A DNA stretch of 64,000 bases from Streptomyces sp. NBC_01429 (GCF_036231945.1 NZ_CP109599.1:4186501-4250500), one strand, 5' to 3'. Shown: positions 22,926-31,746, counted from the stretch's first letter. Numbers and translations: made by a program. The notes: generated from the letters alone by a model not told the origin.

Positions 22926-23136
22926 ATGACAGACACCCAACTCCCCAAACACAAAAAAGACTTGACGCGGCGTCGGGTCATCGTCGCAGGCAGCGCGGCC
23001 GTCGCCAAGGCGCCCCCGAAGGCCGCCGAGGAGTGCTACACCCTCACCTCGCAGACCACCGAGGGCCCGTACTGCATCGACGCCGACAAGATCCGGAAGG
23101 ACATCACCGAGGACAAGGAGGGCATCCCCTTCACCC
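22926..23136 (+). pseudogene. Intradiol ring-cleavage dioxygenase, N-terminal remnant
   Basis: The frame starts with MTDTQLPKHKKDLTRRRVIV, a Tat-like twin-arginine leader, then jumps to ECYTLTSQTTEGPYCIDADK and DITEDKEGIPFTLR, a stretch characteristic of extracytoplasmic intradiol dioxygenases (normally about 250-300 aa). The catalytic core is gone: the frame then reads into CTCTGTCCGCTGCC repeats and the 3' end of metG. The leader also looks internally deleted. It is a clear remnant. Confidence 0.7.
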
Positions 23137-23179
23137 TCCGCCCTCTGTCCGCTGCCCTCTGTCCGCTGCCCTTCGCGCT

Positions 23180-24901
23180 CTACTCGGCCGCGTCCTCGCC
23201 GCCGAAGCGCTCCTTGTACGCCGCCAGATCCTCGTCGGTGATCTTCGCGAAGAGCACCGGCGGAACGGTGAACGGCGTACCGGCCGGGACGGCGGCCAGC
23301 GTCTTCGCCTCGTCGGCCGTGACCCACGGCGCCGTGTCCCCGGCCAGCGTGAACGCCTCGCGCATGGCGCGGGCCGAAGCGGGGATGAACGGCTCGGAGA
23401 CCACCGCGTAGAGGTGGATCAGGTTCATCGCCGTACGGAGGGTCAGCGCCGCGCCCTCCTCATTCGTCTTGATCTCCAGCCACGGCGCCTTCTCCTCCAG
23501 ATACGAGTTGCCCGCCGACCACAGCGCGCGCAGCGCGGCGGCGGCCTTGCGGAACTGGAGCGCCTCCATGTGACCCTCGTACTCCGCGAGCAGCTCCGCG
23601 ATCTGCGCGCCGAGCCGCGTCTCGGCCTCGCCGGGCGCGCCGCCCGCCGGGACGTCGTCGCCGAAGCGCTTGCGCGAGAAGGACAGGACGCGGTTGACGA
23701 AGTTCCCGAGGGTGTCGGCGAGGTCCTTGTTGACCGTCGCCGTGAAGTGCTCCCAGGAGAAGGACGTGTCGTCCGACTCGGGCGCGTTCGCGATCAGGAA
23801 GTAGCGCCAGTAGTCGGCGGGCAGCAGCTCCAGCGCGGCGTCGGTGAAGACGCCCCGCTTCTGCGACGTGGAGAACTTGCCGCCGTAGTAGTTCAGCCAG
23901 TTGAAGGCCTTGACGTAGTCGACCTTCTTCCACGGCTCGCGGGTGCCGAGCTGGGTGGCGGGGAACATCACCGTGTGGAACGGGACGTTGTCCTTGGCCA
24001 TGAACTCGGTGTAGCGGACGGTGGCGTCGGCCTCGTACCACCACGACTTCCAGTCGCGGTTCGCCGGGTCCTGGTCCGCCCACTCCTTCGTCGCGCCGAT
24101 GTACTCGACCGGGGCGTCGAACCACACGTAGAAGACCTTGCCCTCGGCCGCCAGCTCCGGCCAGGTGTCGGCCGGGACCGGCACGCCCCACTCCAGGTCG
24201 CGGGTGATCGACCGGTCGTGCAGGCCCTCGGTCAGCCACTTGCGGGCGATGGAGGAGGCGAGCTGCGGCCACTCCGTGCCGTTCGCGTCGATCCACTCCT
24301 CGACCTCGCCCGCCAGCTTCGACTGGAGGAGGAAGAGGTGCTTGGTCTCGCGGACCTCCAGCTCGCTGCTGCCGCTGATCGCGGAGCGCGGCTCGATCAG
24401 GTCGGTCGGGTCCAGCACGCGCGTGCAGTTCTCGCACTGGTCGCCGCGCGCCTTGTCGTAGCCGCAGTGCGGGCAGGTGCCGACGATGTAGCGGTCCGGG
24501 AGGAAGCGGTCGTCGGCGATCGAGAAGACCTGCCGGATCGCGCGCTCCTCGATGAAGCCGTTCTCCTGGAGCTTGCGTGCGAAGTGCTGGGTGATCTCGC
24601 GGTTCTGGACGGACGAGCTGCGGCCGAAGTAGTCGAAGGACAGCTCGAAGCCGTCGTAGATCGCCTTCTGGGCGTCGTGCTGCTCGGTGCAGAAGGCATC
24701 GACCGGGACGCCGGCCTCCTTCGCGGCGAGTTCGGCCGGGGTGCCGTGCTCGTCGGTGGCGCAGATGTACAGCACCTCGTGACCGCGTTGGCGGAGGTAC
24801 CTGGAGTACACGTCCGCCGGGAGCATGGACCCCACCATGTTGCCCAGATGCTTGATCCCGTTGATGTACGGAAGGGCGCTGGTGATGAGGTGTCGAGCCA
24901 T
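23180..24901 (-). CDS. metG: Methionine--tRNA ligase
   Basis: This 573-aa class I synthetase has the HIGH-like segment PYINGIKHLGN (11-21), a zinc knuckle CPHC...CENC at about 140-156, and the KMSKS counterpart KFSTSQKRG near residue 340. The C-terminal helical anticodon domain is present. It charges tRNA-Met for initiation and elongation. The start MARHLITSALPYING is canonical. Length is that of the class without the C-terminal dimerisation extension. It is convergent with the dioxygenase remnant. Confidence 0.97.
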   Translation of the reverse strand: MARHLITSALPYINGIKHLGNMVGSMLPADVYSRYLRQRGHEVLYICATDEHGTPAELAAKEAGVPVDAFCTEQHDAQKAIYDGFELSFDYFGRSSSVQNREITQHFARKLQENGFIEERAIRQVFSIADDRFLPDRYIVGTCPHCGYDKARGDQCENCTRVLDPTDLIEPRSAISGSSELEVRETKHLFLLQSKLAGEVEEWIDANGTEWPQLASSIARKWLTEGLHDRSITRDLEWGVPVPADTWPELAAEGKVFYVWFDAPVEYIGATKEWADQDPANRDWKSWWYEADATVRYTEFMAKDNVPFHTVMFPATQLGTREPWKKVDYVKAFNWLNYYGGKFSTSQKRGVFTDAALELLPADYWRYFLIANAPESDDTSFSWEHFTATVNKDLADTLGNFVNRVLSFSRKRFGDDVPAGGAPGEAETRLGAQIAELLAEYEGHMEALQFRKAAAALRALWSAGNSYLEEKAPWLEIKTNEEGAALTLRTAMNLIHLYAVVSEPFIPASARAMREAFTLAGDTAPWVTADEAKTLAAVPAGTPFTVPPVLFAKITDEDLAAYKERFGGEDAAE

Positions 24902-25141
24902 TGCAGGCTGCTCCCAAGTCGCTACACGGGGTGATTATTTGGTCTACGGAACGTCAATATCGTATCCGACCGTTCCCTCATGGGGCGCCCGGATATGTGG
25001 TGCGGAGGGGAGTGGTGGGACGTGGGGGCCGGGTGGGGAAAGTGAGGAGAGCTTTCGGAAACAGCCATTGCGGTAGACATGCCCATCCCGGGAGGAGAAG
25101 GGCATCATGTACGAGGCTGGGCAGGCGATGGGGCGCGGTAC

Positions 25142-25163
25142 GGGGACGGGGACAGGGACGGGG
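25142..25163 (+). other. Potential G-quadruplex upstream of the response regulator
   Basis: Four G-tracts (GGGG, GGGG, GGG, GGGG) separated by AC or ACA loops lie 55-76 nt before the ATG at 25218. If transcribed, the mRNA could form an RNA quadruplex controlling translation. Detected by eye only. Confidence 0.5.
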
Positions 25164-25217
25164 AGCGGCGGGAACGGTCACGGGACGGGGCACGGGACAG
25201 GGGCAGGGGACGACACC

Positions 25218-25871
25218 ATGCGGGTACTGGTCGCCGAGGACGAAGAGGTCCTGGCAGAGCTGGTGGCCACCGGGCTGCGCAGAGCCGGATTCGCCGTCGA
25301 CACCGTGTACAGCGGCGACGCCGCCCTCGCCTACCTGGGACTGCACGACTACGACGTCGTCGTCCTCGACCGCGATCTGCCCCGCGTCCACGGCGACGAC
25401 GTCGCCCGCAAGCTGGTCGCCGAGTCCTCCCGTACGCGCATCCTGATGCTCACCGCGTCCGCCTCCATGGAGGAGCGCGTCGAGGGGCTCGACCTGGGCG
25501 CCGACGACTACATGGGCAAGCCCTTCGACTTCCCCGAGCTGGTCTCCCGGGTGCGCGCCCTGCGCCGGCGCAGCGCCAGGCCCGTACCGCCGCAGCTGGA
25601 GCGGCTCGGGGTGCGGCTCGACTCCGTACGGCGGGTGGCCTGGCGGGACGGCGTGGAGCTGGACCTGTCGCCCAAGGAGTTCTCCGTGCTCCAGATCCTG
25701 CTGGAGGCGGACGGCGCGCCCGTCTCGGCCGAGGAGCTGCTGGAACGGGCCTGGGACGCGCACGCCGACCCGTTCACCGGCGCCGTCCGGGTGTGCCTGA
25801 GCAAACTGCGCGCCAAGCTCGGCGACCCGGCCCTGATCCGCACGGTGCAGGGCGCCGGGTACGCGCTGTGA
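25218..25871 (+). CDS. OmpR/PhoB-family response regulator
   Basis: This 217-aa protein has a receiver domain with EDEEVL acid pocket, phosphoacceptor Asp51 in VLDRDLP, and the switch Thr/Lys in MLTASA and YMGKPF. A winged-helix DNA-binding domain follows (EFSVLQILLEADGAPVS, TVQGAGYAL end). ATG 25218 gives a standard N-terminus; an upstream frame from 25107 would add a Gly/Thr-rich region encoded by the G-rich repeat and is less likely. It is coupled by GTGA overlap to the histidine kinase. Confidence 0.92.
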   Translation: MRVLVAEDEEVLAELVATGLRRAGFAVDTVYSGDAALAYLGLHDYDVVVLDRDLPRVHGDDVARKLVAESSRTRILMLTASASMEERVEGLDLGADDYMGKPFDFPELVSRVRALRRRSARPVPPQLERLGVRLDSVRRVAWRDGVELDLSPKEFSVLQILLEADGAPVSAEELLERAWDAHADPFTGAVRVCLSKLRAKLGDPALIRTVQGAGYAL

Positions 25872-27169
25872 AGGGCACGGTGCTGCGCCTCGCCGGGCGC
25901 CGCTGCCAGGAGCGCGGGCGCCGGCTCAAGGGCGGGTTCAAGCGCGGCGGTCTGCGGGGGATGGGGATGCTGCGGCGAGGGCTGCCGGAGGCGGGCCTGC
26001 CGATGCGCGGTACGACCATCCGCACCCGCATCGCCCTCATCTACGGCGGCGTCTTCCTCGTGCTCGGCGGCGGCCTGCTCGCCATCGTCAACCTGCTCTC
26101 CAGCGCCGGTACGCAGAGCGAGGCCCAGCAGATCGCCGGGCGGGTGACCCCCGCCCAGGTGGTGCCCTCGATGCCCGCCGGCTCCGTCAGCGGACTGATC
26201 ACCGAGCAGCAGGTCGAGCCGGTCACCGCCTACCAGCTCACCGACACCGTCACCGATGTCGCCTCCAACGAGCTGCTGTTCTGGTCCCTGGTGTCGCTGC
26301 TGGTCATGACGGCGTGCGCGGTCGGGGTCGGCTGGTGGACGGCCGGGCGGGTGCTGCGCCCCGTGCACGCCATGACCGCGAAGGCGCGCCGGCTCTCCGA
26401 GCGCAATCTTCACGAACGGATCGGCGCTTCCGGCCCCGACGACGAGTTGAAGGAGCTGGGCGACACGCTGGACGCGCTGCTGGCGCGGCTCCAGAAGGCG
26501 TTCGACAGCCAGCGCCGCTTCATCGCCAACGCCTCGCACGAACTGCGCACCCCGCTGGCGACCCAGCGCACCGCGATCCAGGTCGGGCTGGACGACTTCA
26601 GCTCACCGGAGGAGCTGGCCCGTACGAAACAGACGCTCCTCGACAACAACCGGCGCAGCGAGCAGCTCATCGAGGGGCTGCTGGTGCTGGCGCGCAGCGA
26701 GCGCGATGTGGAGGACCTGGAGCCGGTCGATCTCGGCGAGGCGGTGTCGGAGGAGACGGCGCGGTGCCGCAGGGACGTCTCCCTGATGATGTCCCTGTCC
26801 GTGACGAACGCAGCGGTGGTCAGGGGAAACCGGCTGCTGCTCGGGCAGTTGGTGGGAAATCTGCTGGCGAACGCGGTGCGCTACAACGTGACGGACGGTA
26901 CGGGGACGGTCCATGTCGCGGTCGACGGATGCGTGGTCCGGGTGCGGAACACCGGGCCGACGGTGGCCGAGGCGGACATCCCGGTGCTGTTCGAGCCGTT
27001 CAGACGGGGCGAGGGGCGCGACCGGATGGGCCGGGGGGCCGGGCTCGGTCTCTCCATCGTCCGCTCCATCGCCGAGGCGCACGGCGGGACGGTCACGGCG
27101 GCGCCGGGCGGCGCGGGCGGCGGGCTCGCGGTGACCGTGAAACTGCCGCCGGCCCGCGTCGAGAAGTGA
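25868..27169 (+). CDS. Sensor histidine kinase
   Basis: This 433-aa membrane kinase has a basic N-terminal segment, transmembrane helices at about 55-77 and 137-160 flanking a short extracytoplasmic loop, and a HAMP linker (WTAGRVLRPVHAM). The phosphoacceptor is His223 or so in ASHELRTP; NLLANAVRYN (N box) and GRGAGLGLSIVRS (G box) complete the ATPase. The GTG start at 25868 overlaps the response regulator stop (GTGA). It phosphorylates that partner. The signal is unknown. Confidence 0.93.
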   Translation: MKGTVLRLAGRRCQERGRRLKGGFKRGGLRGMGMLRRGLPEAGLPMRGTTIRTRIALIYGGVFLVLGGGLLAIVNLLSSAGTQSEAQQIAGRVTPAQVVPSMPAGSVSGLITEQQVEPVTAYQLTDTVTDVASNELLFWSLVSLLVMTACAVGVGWWTAGRVLRPVHAMTAKARRLSERNLHERIGASGPDDELKELGDTLDALLARLQKAFDSQRRFIANASHELRTPLATQRTAIQVGLDDFSSPEELARTKQTLLDNNRRSEQLIEGLLVLARSERDVEDLEPVDLGEAVSEETARCRRDVSLMMSLSVTNAAVVRGNRLLLGQLVGNLLANAVRYNVTDGTGTVHVAVDGCVVRVRNTGPTVAEADIPVLFEPFRRGEGRDRMGRGAGLGLSIVRSIAEAHGGTVTAAPGGAGGGLAVTVKLPPARVEK

Positions 27170-27258
27170 CGGGGGCCGGCGGCAGCGGGTTCGGTATCGG
27201 TATCGGTTCAGTTTTCGGGTCCGGTACGCGGGACGTCGGTACGCGTGACCTTGTCCGT

Positions 27259-28653
27259 CTAGCGGGCGGGCTGCCAGGTGGCGAGCAGCTCGCGGTAGAA
27301 CGAGGCGTCCGGCACGTCGCGCGGCGCGGGGCCCACGTGGCAGAAGCCGACGTTCGCGGCGGACTCGTCGGCGCCGAGCTTGCGGGCGAAGTCGAAGTCC
27401 TTGGCGTCGTGCTCACCGAAGGCGACGAACTGCCAGAACAGCGGCAGCCGCGCGGCCTCGGCGAACGCCTGCTTGGCGAGGCGTACGGCGCTGGGCGCGC
27501 CGTCCGTCTGGAAGATCACCAGCGCGGGCCCGGTGGCGCCGGACTTCTCGTGCAGCTCCACGATCTCCTCGACGGCGCGGTGGTAGTTCGTCCGCCCCAT
27601 CCGGCCGAGGGAGCCGTTCAGTTCGCCGACCTTCCCCTCGTACGTGTCGAGGGCGAGTTCGCCGCTGCCGTCGATGTCGGTCGAGAAGAACACGACGGGG
27701 ACGGTGCCGCTCTCGTCCAGGTGCGCGGCGAGCGCGAGGGCCCGCTCACCGAGGTGCTGGGCGCTGCCGTCCTGGTAGAAGGACCGCATGGACAGGGACC
27801 GGTCGAGGACGAGGTAGACGGTCGCCCGCTGCCCGCCGAGACCGGCCTTCTTGAGGGCGGCCCCGGCGGCCTTGTACGGCTCCACGAGCCCGGCGGCGCG
27901 GGACTTGACGCGGGCCAGGGTGAAGGCGGGGCGGGCGGCGGCGGCCTTGGGGGCGGGCGCCGTCGCGGTCGCGGGCTCGGGCGTGGGTGCGGCGGCGGCC
28001 ACGGGCTCGGGGGCGGGCTCGGGGGCGGTTTCGGCCTCGGGCTCGACCTCGGGCCGGACCTCGGGGTCGGGCTTGGGCTCCGGCTCGACGTCCGCCGCGG
28101 GGAGGGGAGTTGACTCCTCCTCGGGGGCGGGGGCGGGGGCGGGCTCGGCCTTGACCTCTGCTGCCTTGACCTCGGCTTTGGGCTCCGCCTTGACCTCGGC
28201 CTTGGGCTCCTGCTCCGCCGACGCCTGAGCGGGCACCGTGGGCGCGGGGGCGGTCGTCGGCGCGGACGGCTCCTCGGTGCCGCGGGACCGCGACGCCTGC
28301 GAGGGCACGGTGCGCTCCGTCTCGGACGGACGGGCCTTGTCGAACGCCTCCGCCACCAGATCGGCCGCCGCCGGTGCCTTCACGGTCACGCGCGAACGCG
28401 CCGACGAGGAGGAATCCGAGGAATCCGCGGAAGAAGCAGCCGCGGAAGAAGAAGAGGAGGAAGCGGAGGAAGAAGAGGAGGAGACGGAAGCGGACTCGGA
28501 GGCCGGAGCCGACGCGGGGGCCGATTCCCCGGACGTCGCTTCCACCGAATCCGTACGGTCGGCCTGCGCCGGTACGGAGGCTGTCGCCGACTCGTTGCGC
28601 TCCTCCGCACGGTCGCGTCCGAACACCTTGCGCAGCAAGCTCCGAAAGCCCAT
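27259..28653 (-). CDS. VWA-domain protein with long acidic/Ser-rich linker
   Basis: This 464-aa protein opens with MGFRSLLRKVFGRDRAEE, followed by a low-complexity region (about 25-245): a Ser run, then Ala/Glu/Pro/Lys repeats such as KAEVKAEPKAEVKAAEV. A von Willebrand A domain (about 265-455) has the MIDAS motif DRSLSM, VVFFSTDIDGSGEL and QTDGAPSA. The domain is of the tellurium/TerF-like VWA type found in Streptomyces. Such domains bind metal and protein partners; the linker may tether the protein or pass through a complex. There is no signal peptide or membrane segment. Confidence 0.82.
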   Translation of the reverse strand: MGFRSLLRKVFGRDRAEERNESATASVPAQADRTDSVEATSGESAPASAPASESASVSSSSSSASSSSSSAAASSADSSDSSSSARSRVTVKAPAAADLVAEAFDKARPSETERTVPSQASRSRGTEEPSAPTTAPAPTVPAQASAEQEPKAEVKAEPKAEVKAAEVKAEPAPAPAPEEESTPLPAADVEPEPKPDPEVRPEVEPEAETAPEPAPEPVAAAAPTPEPATATAPAPKAAAARPAFTLARVKSRAAGLVEPYKAAGAALKKAGLGGQRATVYLVLDRSLSMRSFYQDGSAQHLGERALALAAHLDESGTVPVVFFSTDIDGSGELALDTYEGKVGELNGSLGRMGRTNYHRAVEEIVELHEKSGATGPALVIFQTDGAPSAVRLAKQAFAEAARLPLFWQFVAFGEHDAKDFDFARKLGADESAANVGFCHVGPAPRDVPDASFYRELLATWQPAR

Positions 28654-28842
28654 GGGCGAGCCCTTCCAGATGAGTTGGGTGCGGTGTCCGCCGCCGGGGA
28701 ACGCGCATCCCTGGCCAGGGCGGATACGTAAGGTTAGCGGCCCCGGCCGGTGAACTCCGGCAGGGGCGACCCACGTGTGCGGTGGACGGTACCGCGTCGT
28801 GGCCGCGCTCGCAGCCCATGTCCACGGCGGGCCCGCCGCGCT

Positions 28843-28855
28843 TACCCTCGGTGTA
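28843..28855 (+). promoter_or_regulatory. -10 element of a leaderless promoter for the S4 protein
   Basis: TACCCT at 28843-28848 is 6 nt before the ATG at 28855, so transcription probably begins at or next to the start codon. No ribosome site is present, supporting a leaderless mRNA. Confidence 0.5.
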
Positions 28856-29256
28856 TGGCTTCTGAGGCAGCTGCTGAGTTCCCGGTCGCGGGCGCGGAGT
28901 CCGCGCGGGTCGACACCTGGATCTGGTCCGTACGGCTCACCAAGACCCGCTCCCAGGCGGCCTCCGCCTGCCGTGCGGGCCATGTGCGTGTCAACGGCGA
29001 CCGGGTCAAACCCGCGTACGCGCTCAAGCCGGGCGACGAGGTCCGGCTGCGCCACGCGGGCCGGGACAGGGTCGTGGTGGTCTCCCGCGCCGTACGCAAG
29101 CGGGTGGGCCCGCCGGTCGCGGTGCAGTGCTACGTGGACCACAGCCCGCCGCCCCCGCCGCGCGAACTCGCCACGCCCGTCGCCGTCCGCGACCGGGGCA
29201 CGGGCCGCCCCACCAAGCGGGACCGCAGAGAGATGGACCGGCTCCAGGGCCAGTGA
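28855..29256 (+). CDS. RNA-binding S4 domain protein (HslR-like)
   Basis: This 133-aa protein has an S4 fold at about 18-85 (VDTWIWSVRLTKTRSQAASA, HVRVNGDRVKPAYALKPGDE) and a Pro-rich tail ending in a basic RGTGRPTKRDRREMDR helix. It matches the heat-shock protein 15/HslR group, which binds stalled 50S subunits or structured RNA. The start follows a -10 box by 6 nt, so it is likely leaderless. Confidence 0.88.
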   Translation: MASEAAAEFPVAGAESARVDTWIWSVRLTKTRSQAASACRAGHVRVNGDRVKPAYALKPGDEVRLRHAGRDRVVVVSRAVRKRVGPPVAVQCYVDHSPPPPPRELATPVAVRDRGTGRPTKRDRREMDRLQGQ

Positions 29257-29300
29257 CCCCGGGCGGCCGCTCTTCGTCGGTCCTGGGTGGTCTGTCTGTC

Positions 29301-29352
29301 CTCGGCTGTCTGTTCTCGGCTGTCTGTTCTCGGCTGTCAGTCCTCGGTGGTC
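29301..29352. repeat. 14-bp tandem repeats at the universal stress gene 3' end
   Basis: CTCGGCTGTCTGTT recurs at 29301 and 29315, with degenerate copies at 29329 and 29343, crossing the stop codon of the minus-strand gene. No function seen. Confidence 0.55.
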
Positions 29353-29786
29353 TCTCCGCGCACCACGACCACCGGGCACTTCGCGTGCTGTGCGACGTTG
29401 GCGCTGACCGAGCCGAGCAGTACCGCCGCGACGCCGCTGTGGCCCCGGTCGCCGACCACCAGGAGCGACGCGCCCTCGGCGTTGTCGAGCAGCACCTGAG
29501 CGGCCGGACCGTCCACCACGCGGCGGTCGACCGACGCGGCGGTCTCCGGATCCAGCTGCTTGTCGAGCGTGTCGTCCAGGATCTGCCGGGCCAGCTTCTC
29601 CGCGTCGAAGTCGACCGGGATCACCTGCCCCGGCATCATCCCCGCCCAGCCGGTCGCCGGGTACTCCCAGCCGATCACGGCCGCCAGCCGGTCGCCGGTG
29701 AGCTTCGCCTGCCCCACGGCCCAGTGCAGCGCCTTGACCGAGGACTCCGAGCCGTCCACGCCGACCACGATGGTGCTGCTGCTCAT
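29337..29786 (-). CDS. Universal stress protein (UspA family)
   Basis: This 149-aa single-domain Usp begins STIVVGVDGSESSVKALHWA and has the ATP-binding glycine motif GDRGHSGVAAVLLGSVS near the end. Usp proteins help survival under stress and hypoxia. It lies 18 nt after the FMN reductase stop, so it is probably the third gene of the LLM operon, with the same stress trigger. Confidence 0.92.
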   Translation of the reverse strand: MSSSTIVVGVDGSESSVKALHWAVGQAKLTGDRLAAVIGWEYPATGWAGMMPGQVIPVDFDAEKLARQILDDTLDKQLDPETAASVDRRVVDGPAAQVLLDNAEGASLLVVGDRGHSGVAAVLLGSVSANVAQHAKCPVVVVRGETTED

Positions 29787-29804
29787 CACATTCCTCCTGC
29801 TGTC

Positions 29805-30506
29805 CTACCGACCGTTCGCCGAGACGTTCGCGAGGAGCTGTTCGAACGGTACGACCTCGTCGATGCCGATACCGTCCCTCTCTCCCGTTTCCCGTCCCTC
29901 ATGCCCCGCCTGCCCCGAGGACGCCGGTTCAGGCGTCCGCGCGGCCGTAGAGGTCCCGCCCAGCAGCCGCGCCAGCTCGCCGCCCGCGCGGTCGATGCGG
30001 GCCGGCAGCCCGCCCGCGTGCCGGTCCGCGCCCGTACCCCAGTCGTCGGTGGCCGCGAAGACGGCCGTCGGGAGGGTGAGCGCGTGCAGATACGAGAAGA
30101 GCGGGCGCAGCGCGTGCTCCACCACGAGCGAGTGGCGCGCGGTGCCGCCGGTCGCGGCGAGCAGCACGGGCGTACCGCTGAGCGCGTCCGGCTCGACCAG
30201 GTCGAAGAAGGACTTGAACAGTCCGCTGTACGAAGCCGCGAAGACCGGCGTCACCACGATCAGCCCGTCCGCCCCGGCCACCGCCGCCAGCGCGTCCCGC
30301 AGCGCGGGCGCCGGGAAGCCGGTGACCAGGTGGTTCGCGATGTCGACCGCGAGATCGCGCAGCTCCACGACGGTGATGTCCGCCTTGCGGTCCGCGGCGG
30401 CCAGCTCGCGGCCGGCCGCCTCCGTCAGCCGGTCGGCCAGCAGCCTGGTCGAGGACGGCTTGCTCAGTCCCGCGGAGACCGTGACGATCTTCAGCTGACC
30501 GGCCAT
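29805..30506 (-). CDS. NADPH-dependent FMN reductase (CE1759-like)
   Basis: This 233-aa flavodoxin-like reductase begins KIVTVSAGLSKPSSTRLLAD and has VTPVFAASYSGLFKSFFDLV, both FMN-phosphate and isoalloxazine contacts. It belongs to the group paired with LLM monooxygenases and supplies reduced FMN. Its ATG is 2 nt after the monooxygenase stop, with the ribosome site GGAGG inside the upstream gene. The C-terminus after GGTSTAARTPEP is low complexity. Confidence 0.9.
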   Translation of the reverse strand: MAGQLKIVTVSAGLSKPSSTRLLADRLTEAAGRELAAADRKADITVVELRDLAVDIANHLVTGFPAPALRDALAAVAGADGLIVVTPVFAASYSGLFKSFFDLVEPDALSGTPVLLAATGGTARHSLVVEHALRPLFSYLHALTLPTAVFAATDDWGTGADRHAGGLPARIDRAGGELARLLGGTSTAARTPEPASSGQAGHEGRETGERDGIGIDEVVPFEQLLANVSANGR

Positions 30507-30508
30507 GG

Positions 30509-31603
30509 TCAGACCTCCTTCCGTGCCGCTGCCGCTGCCGACGACGCTGCCGCCGGGTGCACCGGTCCGTCCGGCACCCCGGCGGGCCGCAGCGCCGCGA
30601 ACTCCTTGCGCAGGACGGGGACGACTTCCTCGCCCAGCAGGTCGAGCTGCTCCAGCACCGTCTTCAGCGGCAGTCCCGCGTGGTCCATCAGGAACAGCTG
30701 GCGCTGGTAGTCGCCGAAGGAGTCGCGGAACGACAGCGTCTTCTCGATGACCTCCTGCGGGCTGCCCACGGTCAGCGGCGTCTGCTCGGTGAAGTCCTCC
30801 AGCGAGGGCCCGTGCCCGTACACCGGCGCGTTGTCGAAGTACGGGCGGAACTCCCGCACCGCGTCCTGCGAGTTCTTCCGCATGAACGCCTGGCCGCCGA
30901 GGCCGACGATCGCCTGCTCCGGGGTGCCGTGCCCGTAGTGCGCGTAGCGCTTGCGGTAGAGGCGGATCAGCTGCTGGAAGTGCTCCTTCGGCCAGAAGAT
31001 GTTGTTGGCGAAGAAGCCGTCCCCGTAGTACGCGGCCTGCTCGGCGATCTCGGGCGACCGGATCGAGCCGTGCCAGACGAACGGCGGGGTCCCGTCCAGC
31101 GGGCGCGGTGTCGCGGTGAAGCCCTGGAGCGGCGTACGGAACTGGCCCTCCCAGTCCACGACGTCCTCGCGCCACAACCTGTGCAGCAGGGCGTACTTCT
31201 CGATGGCGAGCGGGATGCCCTTGCGGATGTCCTCGCCGAACCACGGATAGACCGGGCCGGTGTTCCCGCGCCCCATCATCAGGTCGACGCGCCCGTCCGC
31301 GAGGTGCTGGAGCATCGCGAAGTCCTCGGCGATCTTCACCGGGTCGTTGGTGGTGATGAGCGTCGTGGAGGTGGAGAGGATCAGCCGCTCGGTGGTGGCC
31401 GCGATGTGGCCGAGCATGGTGGTGGGGGAGGACGGGACGAAGGGCGGGTTGTGGTGCTCACCGGTCGCGAAGACGTCGAGCCCGACCTCCTCGGCCTTGC
31501 GCGCGATGGTCACCATCGCCTTGATCCGCTCGTGCTCGGTCGGCGTACGTCCGGTGGTCGGGTCGGTCGTGACATCGCCGACGGTGAAGATCCCGAACTG
31601 CAT
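30509..31603 (-). CDS. LLM-class FMN-dependent monooxygenase (CE1758-like)
   Basis: This 364-aa luciferase-like TIM barrel starts MQFGIFTVGDVTTDPTTG, and has VFATGEHHNPPF, VKIAEDFAMLQHLADGRVDL and GTPPFVWHGSIRSPEIAE, all LLM signatures. It uses FMNH2 from the neighbouring reductase. The in-frame sequence upstream of ATG 31603 is inside the palindrome and not translated. Together with the reductase it forms the two-component pair known in actinobacteria (CE1758/CE1759 type); the substrate is unknown. Confidence 0.92.
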   Translation of the reverse strand: MQFGIFTVGDVTTDPTTGRTPTEHERIKAMVTIARKAEEVGLDVFATGEHHNPPFVPSSPTTMLGHIAATTERLILSTSTTLITTNDPVKIAEDFAMLQHLADGRVDLMMGRGNTGPVYPWFGEDIRKGIPLAIEKYALLHRLWREDVVDWEGQFRTPLQGFTATPRPLDGTPPFVWHGSIRSPEIAEQAAYYGDGFFANNIFWPKEHFQQLIRLYRKRYAHYGHGTPEQAIVGLGGQAFMRKNSQDAVREFRPYFDNAPVYGHGPSLEDFTEQTPLTVGSPQEVIEKTLSFRDSFGDYQRQLFLMDHAGLPLKTVLEQLDLLGEEVVPVLRKEFAALRPAGVPDGPVHPAAASSAAAAARKEV

Positions 31604-31637
31604 CGCGCTCACCACTTCTCTCGTGATCCGTCGCATT

Positions 31638-31659
31638 AGTTGAAGCTTCAACTTCAACT
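31638..31659. promoter_or_regulatory. AGTTGAAGCTTCAACT palindrome plus TTCAACT half-site
   Basis: A perfect 16-bp palindrome (31638-31653) and a further TTCAACT at 31653-31659 lie 35 bp upstream of the LLM monooxygenase start. The half-site GTTGAA also flanks the pirin promoter. A MarR-family repressor is the likely binder (inferred). Confidence 0.6.
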
Positions 31660-31712
31660 GAACTGTACAACGGCGGACCCCCGGCCGCTATTCCGCCCCC
31701 CGGGAAAAGGCG

Positions 31713-31746
31713 AGGCCGGCCGGGGGCTGCTGCCCCCGGCCGGCCT
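31713..31746. terminator. 15-bp perfect hairpin, AGGCCGGCCGGGGGC
   Basis: The 15-nt arm (31713-31727), loop TGCT and exact complement (31732-31746) lie downstream of the minus-strand membrane gene (stop at 31808), which it should terminate before the LLM promoter. CGCTGTC-type short tandem repeats follow at about 31775-31803. Confidence 0.8.

Noticed and set aside
22889..24934. Open frame antisense to metG
   Set aside because: Shadow of a well-conserved synthetase.
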